Positions 44,387-53,234 are shown, counted from the first letter of the stretch. The stretch: 64,000 nucleotides of DNA from Bacillota bacterium (GCA_029961055.1 JASBVM010000009.1:62001-126000); one strand, 5' to 3'. Program-made: numbers and translations. Notes: generated from the sequence alone by a model not told the origin.

Positions 44387-44392
44387 AGTATA
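44387..44392 (-). promoter_or_regulatory. Putative -10 of the rplJ leader transcript
   Basis: TATACT about 25 bp before the start of the L10 leader. The -35 at 18 bp would be TGGCCG, a poor match, so the promoter is probable but not certain. Confidence 0.5.
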
Positions 44393-44462
44393 CCACAGCC
44401 GCCGTTGGCGCGGCCAGCCTCTCTCGCCACCCGGAGGCCCGCCCGCTGCCGGTACGCCCGGC

Positions 44463-45152
44463 TCAGGCCACCCGGGCCGGGTTGACGCGTACCCCGGGAC
44501 CCATGGTCGAGGAGACGACGATGGAGCGCAGGTACTGCCCCCGGGCCGACTCGGGCCGCGCCTTGACCAGGGCGTCCACGAGCGTCCGCAGGTTCTCGAC
44601 CAGCGCCTCCACCGGGAAGGAGACCTTGCCGATCGGGGCATGGATGATGCCGCTGCGGTCGGTCCGGTACTCGACGCGGCCGGCCTTGGCCTCCCGAACC
44701 GTCTCCGCGGGGTCGCTGGTGACCGTGCCCGATTTGGGGTTCGGCATCAGGCCCCGCGGTCCCAGGATCCGGCCCAGCTGCCCCACCAGACCCATCATGT
44801 CCGGGGTGGCGATGGCCACGTCGAAGTCCACCCAGCCGCCGCGGATCCGCTGCACCAAGTCGTCGTCCCCGACCACGTCGGCACCGGCCTCCTGGGCGGC
44901 CTTGGCCGCCTCGCCGCGGGCGAAGACGACCACCCGCACCTGCCGGCCCGTACCGTGGGGCAACGTGACCGCACCCCGCACCATCTGGTCCGCGTGGCGC
45001 GGATCCACGCCCAGCCGGACGGAGACCTCGACGGTCTCGTCGAACTTGGCGCGGGCAAGCTCCTTCACCGTGGCGAGCGCTTCCTCGGGATCGTAGAGCC
45101 GGTTGGGATCCACCTTTTCGGCGGCCATCAGGTAGCTCTTGCCGTGTCGCAT
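44463..45152 (-). CDS. rplA: 50S ribosomal protein L1
   Basis: 229 residues from ATG 45152 ([15 protein letters not shown]), with GGAGGTGGACAGAG upstream. [43 protein letters not shown] and [15 protein letters not shown]. Forms the mobile L1 stalk at the E site. Confidence 0.97.
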   Translation of the reverse strand: MRHGKSYLMAAEKVDPNRLYDPEEALATVKELARAKFDETVEVSVRLGVDPRHADQMVRGAVTLPHGTGRQVRVVVFARGEAAKAAQEAGADVVGDDDLVQRIRGGWVDFDVAIATPDMMGLVGQLGRILGPRGLMPNPKSGTVTSDPAETVREAKAGRVEYRTDRSGIIHAPIGKVSFPVEALVENLRTLVDALVKARPESARGQYLRSIVVSSTMGPGVRVNPARVA

Positions 45153-45278
45153 CTCTCTGTCCACCTCCGTGGTGCGAGCGGGCCCCTCGACCCTCCCACG
45201 CGTCCCGTTCTCCGTTCCTGAAGGCGCGTTCCCGAGGGTGGTACAACGCCGAAGCCCCTCCGGAACCGCCTCTGGAGA

Positions 45279-45707
45279 CTACCCTTCCACGACCTCGATG
45301 CCCATGCTGCGGGCGGTCCCTTCCACCATCCGCTCGGCGGCCTCCAGCGAGGCCGCGTTCAGATCGGGCATCTTGGTGCGGGCGATCTCCCGGACCTGCG
45401 CCCGGGTCACCTTGGCCACCTTCTGCGTGTTGGGGCGCGGCGACGCGGTCTCGATGCCCGCCGCCTTCTTGAGCAGCACGGCCGCCGGCGGCGTCTTGGT
45501 CACGAAGCTGAAGCTCCGGTCGGCGTAGATGGCGATGACGACCGGTATGATCAAGCCCACCTGATCCTTGGTGCGCTCGTTGAACTCCTTGGTGAACGCC
45601 ATGATGTTGATGCCGTGCGGGCCCAGGGCGGTGCCGACCGGGGGTGCCGGGGTGGCCTTGCCTGCCGGGATCTGTAGTTTGACGACGGCTATGACCTTCT
45701 TCGCCAT
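45279..45707 (-). CDS. rplK: 50S ribosomal protein L11
   Basis: 142 residues from ATG 45707. [29 protein letters not shown] carries the proline cluster of the thiostrepton/RelA-responsive N-domain; the C-domain [22 protein letters not shown] binds 23S rRNA. 28 nt after nusG. Confidence 0.97.
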   Translation of the reverse strand: MAKKVIAVVKLQIPAGKATPAPPVGTALGPHGINIMAFTKEFNERTKDQVGLIIPVVIAIYADRSFSFVTKTPPAAVLLKKAAGIETASPRPNTQKVAKVTRAQVREIARTKMPDLNAASLEAAERMVEGTARSMGIEVVEG

Positions 45708-45735
45708 CTCGCCGCCCAACCTCCTCGCAAACGCT

Positions 45736-46299
45736 TCACAGCTTCTCCACCTGAGTGAAGTCCAACTCCACCGGCGTCTCGCGGCCGAACATAGAGACTA
45801 GCACACGGAGCTTCCCGCTGGACGCCACCTCGTCCACCACACCGGTGAAACCGGCGAAGGGACCGGAGTTGACCTTGATGGTCTCCCCGACCTCCACGTC
45901 GATGCGGGGGCGCGGCTCCTGGCGCTGTTCCTCCTCGACCTGGCGGCCGAGGATGGATTCCACCTCCGCCTTGGTCAGGGGGGTCGGCTTCGAACCCGAG
46001 CCCACGAAACCGGTGACGCCCGGCGTGTTCCGGACCACGTACCAGGAGTCGTCGCTCATGATCATGCGCACCAGCACGTAGCCGGGAAAGATCTTCCGGC
46101 GTACGGTACGCCGCTTCCCGTCCTTGACCTCCACCTCTTCCTCGGTGGGGACCAGGGCCTGGAAGATCTTGTCCGCCATGTCCATGGATTCCACGCGCTT
46201 CTCCAGGTTGGCCTTCACCTTGTTCTCGTACCCGGAGTAGGTGTGGATCACATACCACTGCGGCTCGAGATCGTTCACCCGCTCTTCTGTCTCGGCCAT
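45736..46299 (-). CDS. nusG: Transcription termination/antitermination factor NusG
   Basis: 187 residues from ATG 46299. NGN domain with [21 protein letters not shown] and [11 protein letters not shown], then KOW domain [22 protein letters not shown]. Binds the polymerase clamp and couples to S10 or Rho. Follows secE after 41 nt. Confidence 0.97.
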   Translation of the reverse strand: MAETEERVNDLEPQWYVIHTYSGYENKVKANLEKRVESMDMADKIFQALVPTEEEVEVKDGKRRTVRRKIFPGYVLVRMIMSDDSWYVVRNTPGVTGFVGSGSKPTPLTKAEVESILGRQVEEEQRQEPRPRIDVEVGETIKVNSGPFAGFTGVVDEVASSGKLRVLVSMFGRETPVELDFTQVEKL

Positions 46300-46340
46300 C
46301 TTCAGTCCCTCGTCCCGCCCGCCGGCAGCCCTGTCCCGCG

Positions 46341-46526
46341 CTACAGCGAGAGCAGCAGCCGGAAGAGCCAGCTGAAAACCGTGTCGGAGACCCAGAGCAA
46401 AAGGGTGACCGCCGCCGACACGAGCAAGACCACGCCCGTATAGAGCGCGGTCTGCTGCCTCGTGGGCCAACTGATCTTGTGGAGCTCAGCCCAGACGTCG
46501 CGGAAGTACTGCACCACTCGGTTCAT
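46341..46526 (-). CDS. secE: Protein translocase subunit SecE
   Basis: 61 residues, the short single-helix form: amphipathic RDVWAELHKISWPTRQQT then a membrane helix (TGVVLLVSAAVTLLLW). Stabilises SecY. Follows tRNA-Trp by 47 nt. Confidence 0.95.
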   Translation of the reverse strand: MNRVVQYFRDVWAELHKISWPTRQQTALYTGVVLLVSAAVTLLLWVSDTVFSWLFRLLLSL

Positions 46527-46573
46527 GCCGGCCGAACCAACCCCGATCCTTCATGCTGCACTGGCAAAATGAA

Positions 46574-46649
46574 TGGCAGGCCCGGAGGGACTCGAACCCC
46601 CAACCAACGGTTTTGGAGACCGCTACTCTACCAATTGAGCTACGGGCCT
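46574..46649 (-). tRNA. tRNA-Trp (anticodon CCA)
   Basis: Cloverleaf with acceptor AGGCCCG/CGGGCCT, anticodon loop CTCCAAA, T-loop GGTTCGAGTCC and encoded CCA (46574-46576). The tRNA-Trp/rpmG/secE/nusG order is frequent in Bacillota. Confidence 0.97.
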
Positions 46650-46684
46650 GCGATGCTCTCGATTGTCGTCTGCTCCCCGACCGC

Positions 46685-46831
46685 TCAGCGCGTCTCCCGG
46701 TGCAGGGTGTGGCGCCGGCAGGAGGGGCAGTACTTCCTCAGCTCAAGCCGCGAGTTCTCCTTGCGGTTCTTCGATGTCGTGTAATTGCGCCGCTTGCACT
46801 CCTCGCAAGCCAGCGTGACCAGAACCCGCAC
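46685..46831 (-). CDS. rpmG: 50S ribosomal protein L33 (zinc-binding form)
   Basis: 48 residues: [20 protein letters not shown]...[17 protein letters not shown], with both CxxC pairs (C+ form). GTG start, GGAGG 7 nt upstream. Lies between tRNA-Thr(GGT) and tRNA-Trp, with its own promoter candidate. Confidence 0.95.
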   Translation of the reverse strand: MRVLVTLACEECKRRNYTTSKNRKENSRLELRKYCPSCRRHTLHRETR

Positions 46832-46861
46832 CACGCCGCCTCCCAGCTGGCCACCACGGCC

Positions 46862-46891
46862 ACGTTAGCACGGCCCCGAGAGGAGCGTCAA
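46862..46891 (-). promoter_or_regulatory. Promoter candidate of rpmG-tRNA-Trp-secE-nusG
   Basis: -35 TTGACG at 46886-46891, -10 TAACGT at 46862-46867 preceded by TGC, spacer 18 bp. The -10 is a weak match, compensated by the TGn extension. Confidence 0.55.
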
Positions 46892-46933
46892 CGCCCGCCC
46901 CCTGGCGGGCCGCCCCGGGCCTGGACGCCCTCG

Positions 46934-46987
46934 GCGGGGCGTTCTCGCCCCGCTCGTCGGAAACCCGCCGACCCCCGGCGGGGTCGG
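46934..46987 (-). terminator. Two tandem hairpins after tRNA-Thr(GGT)
   Basis: Minus strand: first hairpin CCGACCCC/GGGGTCGG (46968-46987), then GCGGGGCG-AGAA-CGCCCCGC (46934-46953). Only a TTT follows the first. They separate the tRNA cluster from the rpmG promoter and may be terminators or processing barriers. Confidence 0.5.
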
Positions 46988-46994
46988 AGCCTGA

Positions 46995-47070
46995 TGGAGC
47001 TGTCGACCGGAATCGAACCGGTGACCTCCTCCTTACCATGGAGGCGCTCTGCCTGCTGAGCTACGACAGC
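46995..47070 (-). tRNA. tRNA-Thr (anticodon GGT)
   Basis: Acceptor GCTGTCG/CGACAGC, anticodon stem CCTCC/GGAGG with loop ATGGTAA (anticodon GGT, reading ACC/ACT), T-arm GGTTCGATTCC, CCA encoded at 46995-46997. Confidence 0.97.
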
Positions 47071-47083
47071 AAGGTGAGAAAGA

Positions 47084-47160
<77 letters not shown>

Positions 47161-47170
47161 ACAAATCCCC

Positions 47171-47255
47171 TGGTGGAGAGGGCTGGATTCGAACCAGCGA
47201 AGGCTGTGCCAGCGGTTTTACAGACCGCCCCGTTTGGCCGCTTCGGTACCTCTCC
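47171..47255 (-). tRNA. tRNA-Tyr (anticodon GTA)
   Basis: 85 nt with a long variable arm (class II). Acceptor GGAGAGG/CCTCTCC, anticodon stem GCGGT/ACCGC with loop CTGTAAA, CCA encoded at 47171-47173. Confidence 0.97.
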
Positions 47256-47271
47256 GCTCGCGACGGCAGCT

Positions 47272-47300
47272 ATTATAGCCGGCTCCCGGGGAGGTGGCAA
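47272..47300 (-). promoter_or_regulatory. Promoter of the tRNA-Tyr-fMet-Thr cluster
   Basis: -35 TTGCCA at 47295-47300, -10 TATAAT at 47272-47277, spacer 17 bp, 16 bp before the tRNA-Tyr 5' end. It lies between tRNA-Thr(TGT) and tRNA-Tyr. Confidence 0.8.
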
Positions 47301-47311
47301 GCACGCGGCAA

Positions 47312-47387
47312 TGGAGCTGGCGGTCGGACTCGAACCGACAACCTGCCGCTTACAAGGCGGCTGCTCTGCCCGTTGAGCTACGCCAGC
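47312..47387 (-). tRNA. tRNA-Thr (anticodon TGT)
   Basis: Acceptor GCTGGCG/CGCCAGC, anticodon stem GCCGC/GCGGC with loop CTTGTAA (reads ACA), T-arm GGTTCGAGTCC, CCA encoded at 47312-47314. It lies 37 nt downstream of sigH and is probably on its transcript. Confidence 0.97.
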
Positions 47388-47424
47388 ACGACCGTCGAGG
47401 GCGCTGGCCACGCAGCGGGCGGGT

Positions 47425-48087
47425 TCAGGCGTCCGAGGAGTCCATGGCGTGCCGGGACTCCAGGTACCGCTCCAGCTTCCTCTTCACCCGCTGCAGCGCG
47501 TTGTCCACTGATTTTACGTGCCGGTCCAGCTCGTCGGCAATCTCCTGGTAGGATTTGCCGTCCAGGTAGGCCATCAGCACCTGCCACTCCAGGTCGCTCA
47601 AGATCTCGCCCATCTTGGCCTCGATGTCACCGAACTCCTCGCGGCTGATGATCAGCTCCTCGGGGTCGCTCACCTTGACGCCGGCGATCACATCCAGCAG
47701 CGTCCGGTCGGACTCCTCGTCGTAGATGGGCTTGTTGAGCGAGACGTAGGAGTTGAGGGGAATGTGCTTCTGGCGCGTGGCCGTCTTGATGGCCGTGATG
47801 ATCTGGCGGGTCACACAGAGTTCTGCAAAAGCTCGGAAGGAGGCGAGCTTATCCTCTCGGAAGTCCCGAATCGCCTTGTAGAGGCCGATCATCCCCTCCT
47901 GGATGATGTCCTCCCGGTCGGCCCCGACCAGGAAGTAGGAGCGCGCCTTGGCTCGGACGAAATTGCGATAGCGGTAGATCATGAACTCCAGGGCTTCGGA
48001 GTCGCCCGCCCGGGCCAGTTCCACCAGGTCCTCGTCGAGCATCTCCTCGTACGCCGGCATGACGTCGCGCTGAGGGTTGGCGCTCAC
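47425..48087 (-). CDS. sigH: RNA polymerase sporulation/transition-state sigma factor SigH
   Basis: 220 residues. Region 2 has RNFVRAKARSYFLVGADREDIIQEGMIGLYKAIRDF, and region 4 has LDGKSYQEIADELDRHVKSVDNALQRVKRKLER. This is a close match to Bacillota SigH, which turns on early sporulation and competence genes. The conserved position upstream of secE-nusG supports this over other sigma-70 types. GTG start. Its sigma-A promoter lies in the tail of cysS. Confidence 0.94.
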   Translation of the reverse strand: MSANPQRDVMPAYEEMLDEDLVELARAGDSEALEFMIYRYRNFVRAKARSYFLVGADREDIIQEGMIGLYKAIRDFREDKLASFRAFAELCVTRQIITAIKTATRQKHIPLNSYVSLNKPIYDEESDRTLLDVIAGVKVSDPEELIISREEFGDIEAKMGEILSDLEWQVLMAYLDGKSYQEIADELDRHVKSVDNALQRVKRKLERYLESRHAMDSSDA

Positions 48088-48211
48088 CCGCTACCGCCTC
48101 CGTGACTGGCGAGAGGGAACTGGAGCGTGGTGCCTCCACCCGTCTCCTATGCTATGACCACGCTGCGCTGAAACCACGCGCGAATGCTGCTGGAATTGTA
48201 ATGCAAACGAC

Positions 48212-48241
48212 ATTATACGGGTGGCTCGGGAAGAGCGTCAA
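48212..48241 (-). promoter_or_regulatory. Promoter of sigH
   Basis: -35 TTGACG at 48236-48241, -10 TATAAT at 48212-48217, spacer 18 bp, about 125 bp before the sigH start. The TAA inside the -10 box is the cysS stop codon. Confidence 0.8.
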
Positions 48242-49781
48242 CGGGCCCCGGACCCGCTGGGGGCCGGGAGGGCGCGGCGGGCGGGCTCTGGCGAGGGGGA
48301 CGCGCCCAGCGCCAGTGCGGGCCGTCGCGTCGATCCTCGACGGCGATGCCCAGCTCCTGCAGGCGGCTCCGGATCAGATCCGCTTCCTTCCAGTCGCGGC
48401 GGGCGCGAGCCAGCTCGCGGACGGAGAGGAGCAGCTCGATCAGGCGCTCGTTCAAGCCGGCATCCTCGGCCGTGCTGGGCGAGGCCGCGCCGGACGGACC
48501 CCCCGCCGCCGGGGCAGAGCGGGTGTGCAGGACGCCCAGCAGCGCCGCCAGCTCCCGGAAGGCGACCCGGGCCTGGGCCAGCGCAGCTCGCTGCTCGGGA
48601 AGGCCGGCGAACTCCCGGCTCTGCAGGTGGGCGTTCAGCCGCCGCGCCAGATCGAAGAGCGCAGCCAGCGCCTCGGCGCTGTTCAGATCGTCGTCCAGGG
48701 CGGCCAGGAAGTCCTGCCGGGCGGAGGCGACGCTGGCCAGCAGCGAGGCGGTGAACGGCTCCTCCGGGTCGGGCCGGGCCTCCTCGGCCAGGTCGCCGGC
48801 CGCCTCCGCCAGCAGCTGGTCCGCGTGCTGGAGGCGCTCCTGGGCGCGCGCCGCCTCCTGGAGCGTCTCCACGGAGAAGAAGAGCGGGTTCCGGTAGTGG
48901 GTGGAGAAGATGTAGAGGCGGAGCGCCTCCGGGGAGACCAGTTCCAGCGCCCGCTCCACGGTGAAGTAGTTGCCCAGCGACTTGGCCATCTTCTCCTCGC
49001 CCACACGGACCATGCCGTTGTGGACCCAGTAGCGGGCGAGGGGGGCGCCGTTGAGCGCCTCCGACTGGGCGATCTCGTTCTCGTGGTGCGGGAAGATCAG
49101 GTCGGCGCCGCCGCCGTGGATGTCCAGCGTCGGCCCGAGGAAGCGCCGGCACATCACGGAGCACTCGATGTGCCAGCCCGGGCGGCCCGCTCCCCAGGGG
49201 CTGGGCCAGCTGGGCTCCTCGGGCTTGGCCGCCTTCCAGAGGGCGAAGTCCAGGGGGTCGCGCTTCTTCTCGCTCACCTCGACGCGGGCGCCCGCCAGAA
49301 GCTCGTCGGGATCGCGGCCCGACAGCTTGCCGTACCCGGGGTGCGTGCGCACCGAGAAGTAGACGTCGCCCTCCGAGGCGTAGGCGTGCCCTCCCTCGAC
49401 CAGCTCGCCCACCGCCTCCACGATGGCCGCCATGGATTCGGTGATGCGGACGTAGCGGTCGACCTGGTCGACACCCATCCGCCGCATCAGCTCCAGGTAC
49501 TGCCCGGCATAGCGGTCGGCCACCTCGCGGGCGGGCACGCCCTCGTCCCGCGCCCGCTGGATGATCTTGTCGTCCACGTCGGTCAGGTTGCTGACGTACT
49601 CCACGCGGAAGCCCTGGTAACGCAGGTAGCGGGCGAGGAGGTCGCCGGTCAGCGCGGGGCGGAGGTGCCCGATGTGGGTGTCCGAGTAGACCGTGGGGCC
49701 GCAGAAGTACATCCGCACCCGTCCCGGCTCCAGCGGGACGAAGAGCTCCTTCCGCCGAGTCAGGGTGTTGTACAGCTGCAC
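48213..49781 (-). CDS. cysS: Cysteinyl-tRNA synthetase
   Basis: 522 residues against ~465 usual. Zinc/catalytic start [21 protein letters not shown] (HIGH motif TxxHIGHxR), later [29 protein letters not shown] and the KMSKS variant EKMAKSLGN. The extra length is an internal Pro/Ala-rich loop near residue 430 and a Pro/Arg-rich tail of ~30 residues after HWRW. Charges tRNA-Cys. GTG start. Own promoter overlaps the ispF stop. Confidence 0.96.
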   Translation of the reverse strand: MQLYNTLTRRKELFVPLEPGRVRMYFCGPTVYSDTHIGHLRPALTGDLLARYLRYQGFRVEYVSNLTDVDDKIIQRARDEGVPAREVADRYAGQYLELMRRMGVDQVDRYVRITESMAAIVEAVGELVEGGHAYASEGDVYFSVRTHPGYGKLSGRDPDELLAGARVEVSEKKRDPLDFALWKAAKPEEPSWPSPWGAGRPGWHIECSVMCRRFLGPTLDIHGGGADLIFPHHENEIAQSEALNGAPLARYWVHNGMVRVGEEKMAKSLGNYFTVERALELVSPEALRLYIFSTHYRNPLFFSVETLQEAARAQERLQHADQLLAEAAGDLAEEARPDPEEPFTASLLASVASARQDFLAALDDDLNSAEALAALFDLARRLNAHLQSREFAGLPEQRAALAQARVAFRELAALLGVLHTRSAPAAGGPSGAASPSTAEDAGLNERLIELLLSVRELARARRDWKEADLIRSRLQELGIAVEDRRDGPHWRWARPPRQSPPAAPSRPPAGPGPVDALPEPPV

Positions 49782-49828
49782 CCCATCGCCCCCGTCTTGG
49801 CCGCGCCTGTCGAGCGCGCCGTGCCCCG

Positions 49829-49858
49829 ACTATAGTCGGGGCCGCGCGCGGGCGTCAA
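49829..49858 (-). promoter_or_regulatory. Promoter of cysS
   Basis: -35 TTGACG at 49853-49858, -10 TATAGT at 49829-49834, spacer 18 bp. The TGA of the -35 is the ispF stop codon. The -10 sits in the middle of an 18-bp palindrome (CCCCGAC-TATA-GTCGGGG). Confidence 0.72.
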
Positions 49859-50385
49859 CGCGGGCGCGGGGCCGGTCCCGCCGGATCGAGCCCCCGGCCG
49901 GCCGTCTCCGGGCCGGGAGGCTCCAGCGCCGCCACCGCGACCGCCGCGAGCCCCCGGCCTTCGCCCGCGAAGCCGAGACCGTTCCCGCTGGCCGCCTTGA
50001 CGCTCACCCGCTCCGGGTCGACACCCAGCGCTTCGCTCAACGCGCCGACAAAGGCTTCGCGGCGCCCCGCCAGGGACGGGCGGGCCGCGATCAGCGTCAG
50101 GTCCACGTTCTCGATCCGCCACCCGGCGGCGGAGAGCCAGGCCGCCACCTGCCGCAGCATGGCCAGGCTGGAGGCGCCCCGCCAGCGCGGGTCGCCGGGG
50201 GGAAACCAGCGCCCGATGTCGCCCGCCGCGGCAGCGCCCAGAAGCGCGTCGACCAGCGCATGGCAGGCCGCGTCGCCGTCGGAGTGGCCGGCCAGGCCCG
50301 GATGACCGGGGATGGTCACCCCGCAGAGGACCAGCGGGCGCGAGGCGTCCCACGGGTGGGCGTCGTACCCCCAGCCGACCCGCAT
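49855..50385 (-). CDS. ispF: 2-C-methyl-D-erythritol 2,4-cyclodiphosphate synthase
   Basis: 176 residues. Metal-binding GYDAHPW (DxH), LAGHSDGDAACHALVDALLGA, and DIGRWFPP. Fifth step of the MEP isoprenoid pathway, cyclising CDP-ME 2-phosphate. The C-terminal ~18 residues are variable. One nucleotide separates it from ispD, so the two are coupled. Confidence 0.95.
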   Translation of the reverse strand: MRVGWGYDAHPWDASRPLVLCGVTIPGHPGLAGHSDGDAACHALVDALLGAAAAGDIGRWFPPGDPRWRGASSLAMLRQVAAWLSAAGWRIENVDLTLIAARPSLAGRREAFVGALSEALGVDPERVSVKAASGNGLGFAGEGRGLAAVAVAALEPPGPETAGRGLDPAGPAPRPR

Positions 50386-50386
50386 C

Positions 50387-51250
50387 TCAGCCGCTGCCGG
50401 CGCCGTACCGGCCCGCCCCGTCGTCGGCGTGAAGGCCGGCCTCCGGCCGTCCCGTCGCCCGCTCGTCCTCCGCCGCCTCCGGCGCCCGTGACCTCCCCCG
50501 GATCCAGGCCTCCACCAGGAAGCGGTCCACCGGATAGGTCACCTTCAGGTTCCAGGGCTCGCCCGGCACCGTCGTCACAGGCCAGCCCAGCGCCTCCACC
50601 AGGGCGGCGTCGTCGCTGGCGTCCGGCCCGCCCTCGGCCGCCGAATCCCGCCCGGGGGCCGCGGCGGCCGCCGCCGGGTTCATCAGAAGGCCGTGCGCGC
50701 GCCAGAGGAGCTCCGCCCGAAAACCCTGGGGGGTCTGCGCCAGGAAGAGCGACCCGCGCGGCACCGTCTCCGCCACTCGCTCCGCGACCACGCGCTTGAC
50801 CGTGTCCGAGACGGGGAGCACCGGGATGGCCGCCCCGCTCCGGAAGGCGGCCGCGGCCACGCGCTGCCAGAGTTCCGGCGAGGCCAGCGGCCTGGCCCCG
50901 TCGTGGACCAGCACCACCTCGAGCCCCTCCCCCCGACCCAGGGCCCGCAACCCTGCGCGGACCGAGTCGGAGCGCCGCGCGCCGCCGGGCACCACCGCCG
51001 CCGGTCGGAGGCCGAAGGGGCGGATCGCTTCCTCGAGGCAGCGGCGGACCTCGCCCTCGCCCACCACCACCACGTAGCGGCCGACGCCCGCCCGTTCCAG
51101 CCCCTGCAGGGTGTAGGCCAGGAGGGGCCGGCCCAGCACCGGGGCGAAGGCCTTGTTCTCGCCGGCGGCGTAGCGGAGGCCCCGGCCGGCGGCCACCACC
51201 ACGGCGCCGGTCCGCCGCATCTCCTGGGTCGGGGAGCGGGCGGGAGCCAT
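50387..51250 (-). CDS. ispD: 2-C-methyl-D-erythritol 4-phosphate cytidylyltransferase
   Basis: 287 residues, longer than the usual ~230. N-terminal GAVVVAAGRGLRYAAGENKAFAPVLGRPLL (CTP loop), VLVHDGARPLAS, QTPQGFRAELLWRAH and DDAALVEALG, and WNLKVTYPVDRFL at the end of the core. It has an Ala-rich insertion of ~20 residues in the middle and a ~40-residue tail. Third step of the MEP pathway. Confidence 0.94.
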   Translation of the reverse strand: MAPARSPTQEMRRTGAVVVAAGRGLRYAAGENKAFAPVLGRPLLAYTLQGLERAGVGRYVVVVGEGEVRRCLEEAIRPFGLRPAAVVPGGARRSDSVRAGLRALGRGEGLEVVLVHDGARPLASPELWQRVAAAAFRSGAAIPVLPVSDTVKRVVAERVAETVPRGSLFLAQTPQGFRAELLWRAHGLLMNPAAAAAAPGRDSAAEGGPDASDDAALVEALGWPVTTVPGEPWNLKVTYPVDRFLVEAWIRGRSRAPEAAEDERATGRPEAGLHADDGAGRYGAGSG

Positions 51251-51254
51251 CCGC

Positions 51255-52427
51255 TCAGGCGCCCGCCTCGGCGGTCGAGTCCATGGTCGCCTTGGGCCGG
51301 GCGAAGATCATCCGGCCGGCCGAGGTCTGGAGCACGCTGGTCACCTCGACCGACGTGGTCTCGCCGATGAAGCGCTTGCCGCCGTCCACCACCACCATGG
51401 TGCCGTCGTCCAGGTAGCCGATCCCCTGGCCGGCTTCCTTGCCGTCGCGGAGGATGTAGATCTCCAGCAGCTCCCCCGGCAGAACCGCCGGTTTGACCGC
51501 GTTGGCCAGGTCGTTGATGTTGAGGACGTCGACGCCGTGGAGCGCCGCCACCTTGTTCAGGTTGTAATCGTTGGTCAGCACCTTGCCCTGAAGCCGCTGG
51601 GCCAGCTCGACCAGCTTGGTGTCGACCTCCGAGGCGGTCAGCTCGCCCTGCCAGATCTGGACCGGTACGTTCAGCTCCTTCTGGATCCGGTTGAGGATGT
51701 CCAGGCCGCGGCGGCCCCGGTTCCGCTTGAGCACGTCGGACGAGTCCGCGATGTGGCGGAGCTCGTCCAGGACGAACTCCGGGATGACCAGCGGCCCCTC
51801 GAGGAAGCCGCTGGCGCAGACGTCGGCGATGCGCCCGTCGATGATGGCGCTGGTGTCCACGATCTTCGGCGGTTCCGCCACCGGCCGGAGGCTCTCCGCC
51901 GGCTCGGCGGCGGGAGGCCCGGCGGTCGCGGGCGCCACCCGGCCCGCTCGCTCCTCGTGTCCGTGCCGTCCGAGGCTGCGGAAGGCCTGCTGGATCTCCG
52001 CTCCCTTCCGGAGCCCGACCAGGCCGCCCAGGTAGGCGAACAGCAGGCTGACCAGGGTGGGGGCGACCACGCCGACGAAGGGGAGGCGCGAAAGCGGGGG
52101 AAGCAAAAGCAAGCCCAGGATGAGTCCGGTAAAGATTCCCACCGCGCCGCTGCCCAGCTCCTGCAGGGTGAGGTTGGCCACCGCCGACTCCATGCGCCGC
52201 ACCAGCCGCTCCACGCTTCGCCCCAGCCAGGGTCCGAGGAGGAAGCCGACGGTGCCCGCCACCAGGGCGAAGATCAGACCGAGAAAGGTCGGCCAGCTCA
52301 TGGGCGTGCTCCCCGGCCATGAACCGATGCGGAAGATGTCCGACCCGACGTATCGCCCGGCGTAGAAACCGCCCGTCAGCCCCAGCAGGGCCAGGACGAT
52401 ACGCGCAGCCCATATCAATGCGCTCAC
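51255..52427 (-). CDS. yacL: PIN/TRAM-domain membrane protein (YacL family)
   Basis: 390 residues. Three to four N-terminal membrane helices (residues ~5-130), then a PIN nuclease-like domain from ~190 (KIVDTSAIIDGRIADV with the acidic residues; later TNDYNLNKVAALHGV) and a TRAM domain at the C-terminus (GYLDDGTMVVVDGGKRFIGETTSVEVTSVLQTSAGRMIFA). The family is conserved in Bacillota but its role is unclear; an RNA-directed activity is inferred from the domains. 4 nt before ispD. GTG start. Confidence 0.93.
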   Translation of the reverse strand: MSALIWAARIVLALLGLTGGFYAGRYVGSDIFRIGSWPGSTPMSWPTFLGLIFALVAGTVGFLLGPWLGRSVERLVRRMESAVANLTLQELGSGAVGIFTGLILGLLLLPPLSRLPFVGVVAPTLVSLLFAYLGGLVGLRKGAEIQQAFRSLGRHGHEERAGRVAPATAGPPAAEPAESLRPVAEPPKIVDTSAIIDGRIADVCASGFLEGPLVIPEFVLDELRHIADSSDVLKRNRGRRGLDILNRIQKELNVPVQIWQGELTASEVDTKLVELAQRLQGKVLTNDYNLNKVAALHGVDVLNINDLANAVKPAVLPGELLEIYILRDGKEAGQGIGYLDDGTMVVVDGGKRFIGETTSVEVTSVLQTSAGRMIFARPKATMDSTAEAGA

Positions 52428-52497
52428 CTCCCGGCGGATCGCGTCCCATCCGTCCTGTCACCTATTCTTGCGCAGGAAGGCCCCCCCACAAACACCG

Positions 52498-52527
52498 CTG
52501 CCGGCCACGGGTGCCACGGGCCGGCAG
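52498..52527 (-). terminator. Hairpin downstream of carD
   Basis: 9-bp stem CTGCCGGCC/GGCCGGCAG with a 12-nt loop just after the carD stop; the following sequence has only TGTTTGT. A weak terminator or mRNA 3' end at best. Confidence 0.35.
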
Positions 52528-52537
52528 GATGAAAGGA

Positions 52538-53020
52538 TTATGCCAGGAGGCGGTCAAGCTCGGCGTGGGCCGCTTCCTCGTCCACGCCCTCGACCAGCGC
52601 CAGCTCCGACTCGAGGATCTGCCGCGCGCTCTCCAGCATCTTCCTCTCGCCCGAGGAGAGCCCGCGGTCGCGCTCGCGCCGCGCGAGGGAGCGAACCACC
52701 TCCGCCACCGCGTAAGGGTCGCCGCTCTTGAGCTTCTCGACGTTCGCCCGGAAGCGCCGGTTCCAGTTGGTCGTGACGATCGGAGGTTCGCCCTGCTCCT
52801 GAAGGACCTCGAGCACACGCTGAAACTCCTCGCGGGAGAGGACGGCGCGAAGCCCGCACCGCTCGGCCCCGTCGGTGGGGACCATCACCTTGATGCTCCC
52901 GCCCCGGACGGAGAGGACGTAGTACTGGCGACGTTCGCCCAGCACCTCCCGTTCCTCGACGGCCTGGATGACCCCGGCGCCATGTATGGGATAGACCACC
53001 CAGTCCCCGACTTGAAACAC
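52538..53020 (-). CDS. carD: CarD-family RNA polymerase-binding transcription regulator
   Basis: 160 residues from GTG 53020 (GGAGGTGATCTCGGC upstream). N-terminal RNAP-interaction domain FQVGDWVVYPIHGAGVIQAVEEREV and YYVLSVRGGSIKVMVPTDGAERCGLR; C-terminal helical DNA-binding domain NRRFRANVEKLKSGDPYAVAEVVRSLARRERDRGLSSGERKML-type (residues ~80-160). CarD stabilises the open complex at rRNA and other promoters in mycobacteria and Thermus. An extended -10 promoter and a striking inverted-repeat pair lie upstream. Confidence 0.93.
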   Translation of the reverse strand: MFQVGDWVVYPIHGAGVIQAVEEREVLGERRQYYVLSVRGGSIKVMVPTDGAERCGLRAVLSREEFQRVLEVLQEQGEPPIVTTNWNRRFRANVEKLKSGDPYAVAEVVRSLARRERDRGLSSGERKMLESARQILESELALVEGVDEEAAHAELDRLLA

Positions 53021-53046
53021 GCCGAGATCACCTCCACCCGACCACG

Positions 53047-53055
53047 ATTGTACCA
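53047..53055 (-). promoter_or_regulatory. Extended -10 promoter of carD
   Basis: TGGTACAAT (TGn plus TACAAT), 26 bp before the carD GTG. No -35 consensus; instead the position holds one arm of the 12-bp inverted repeat at 53070-53081. Confidence 0.6.
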
Positions 53056-53069
53056 TACCTGTCCGACGG

Positions 53070-53234
53070 AAATCGTAGATCGCGATGGCGGGGGCGGCAG
53101 GGCCAGACAGGCGCGTCCGGCCGCGACATCGGGGAGGCGGAAGCAGCCGCAGAGCGCCCGCCCAGCGGAGAAGGTGCCGGCCCCTGCCTCCGCTTCACCC
53201 ATCCCGGCCAGGCAAGCGATCTGATCTACGATTT
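53070..53234. repeat. 12-bp inverted repeat pair flanking the carD upstream region
   Basis: AAATCGTAGATC at 53070-53081 and its exact complement GATCTACGATTT at 53223-53234, 141 bp apart. Both arms are markedly AT-rich compared with the intervening GC-rich sequence, which has no gene. The carD-proximal arm covers the -35 position. Confidence 0.75.
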
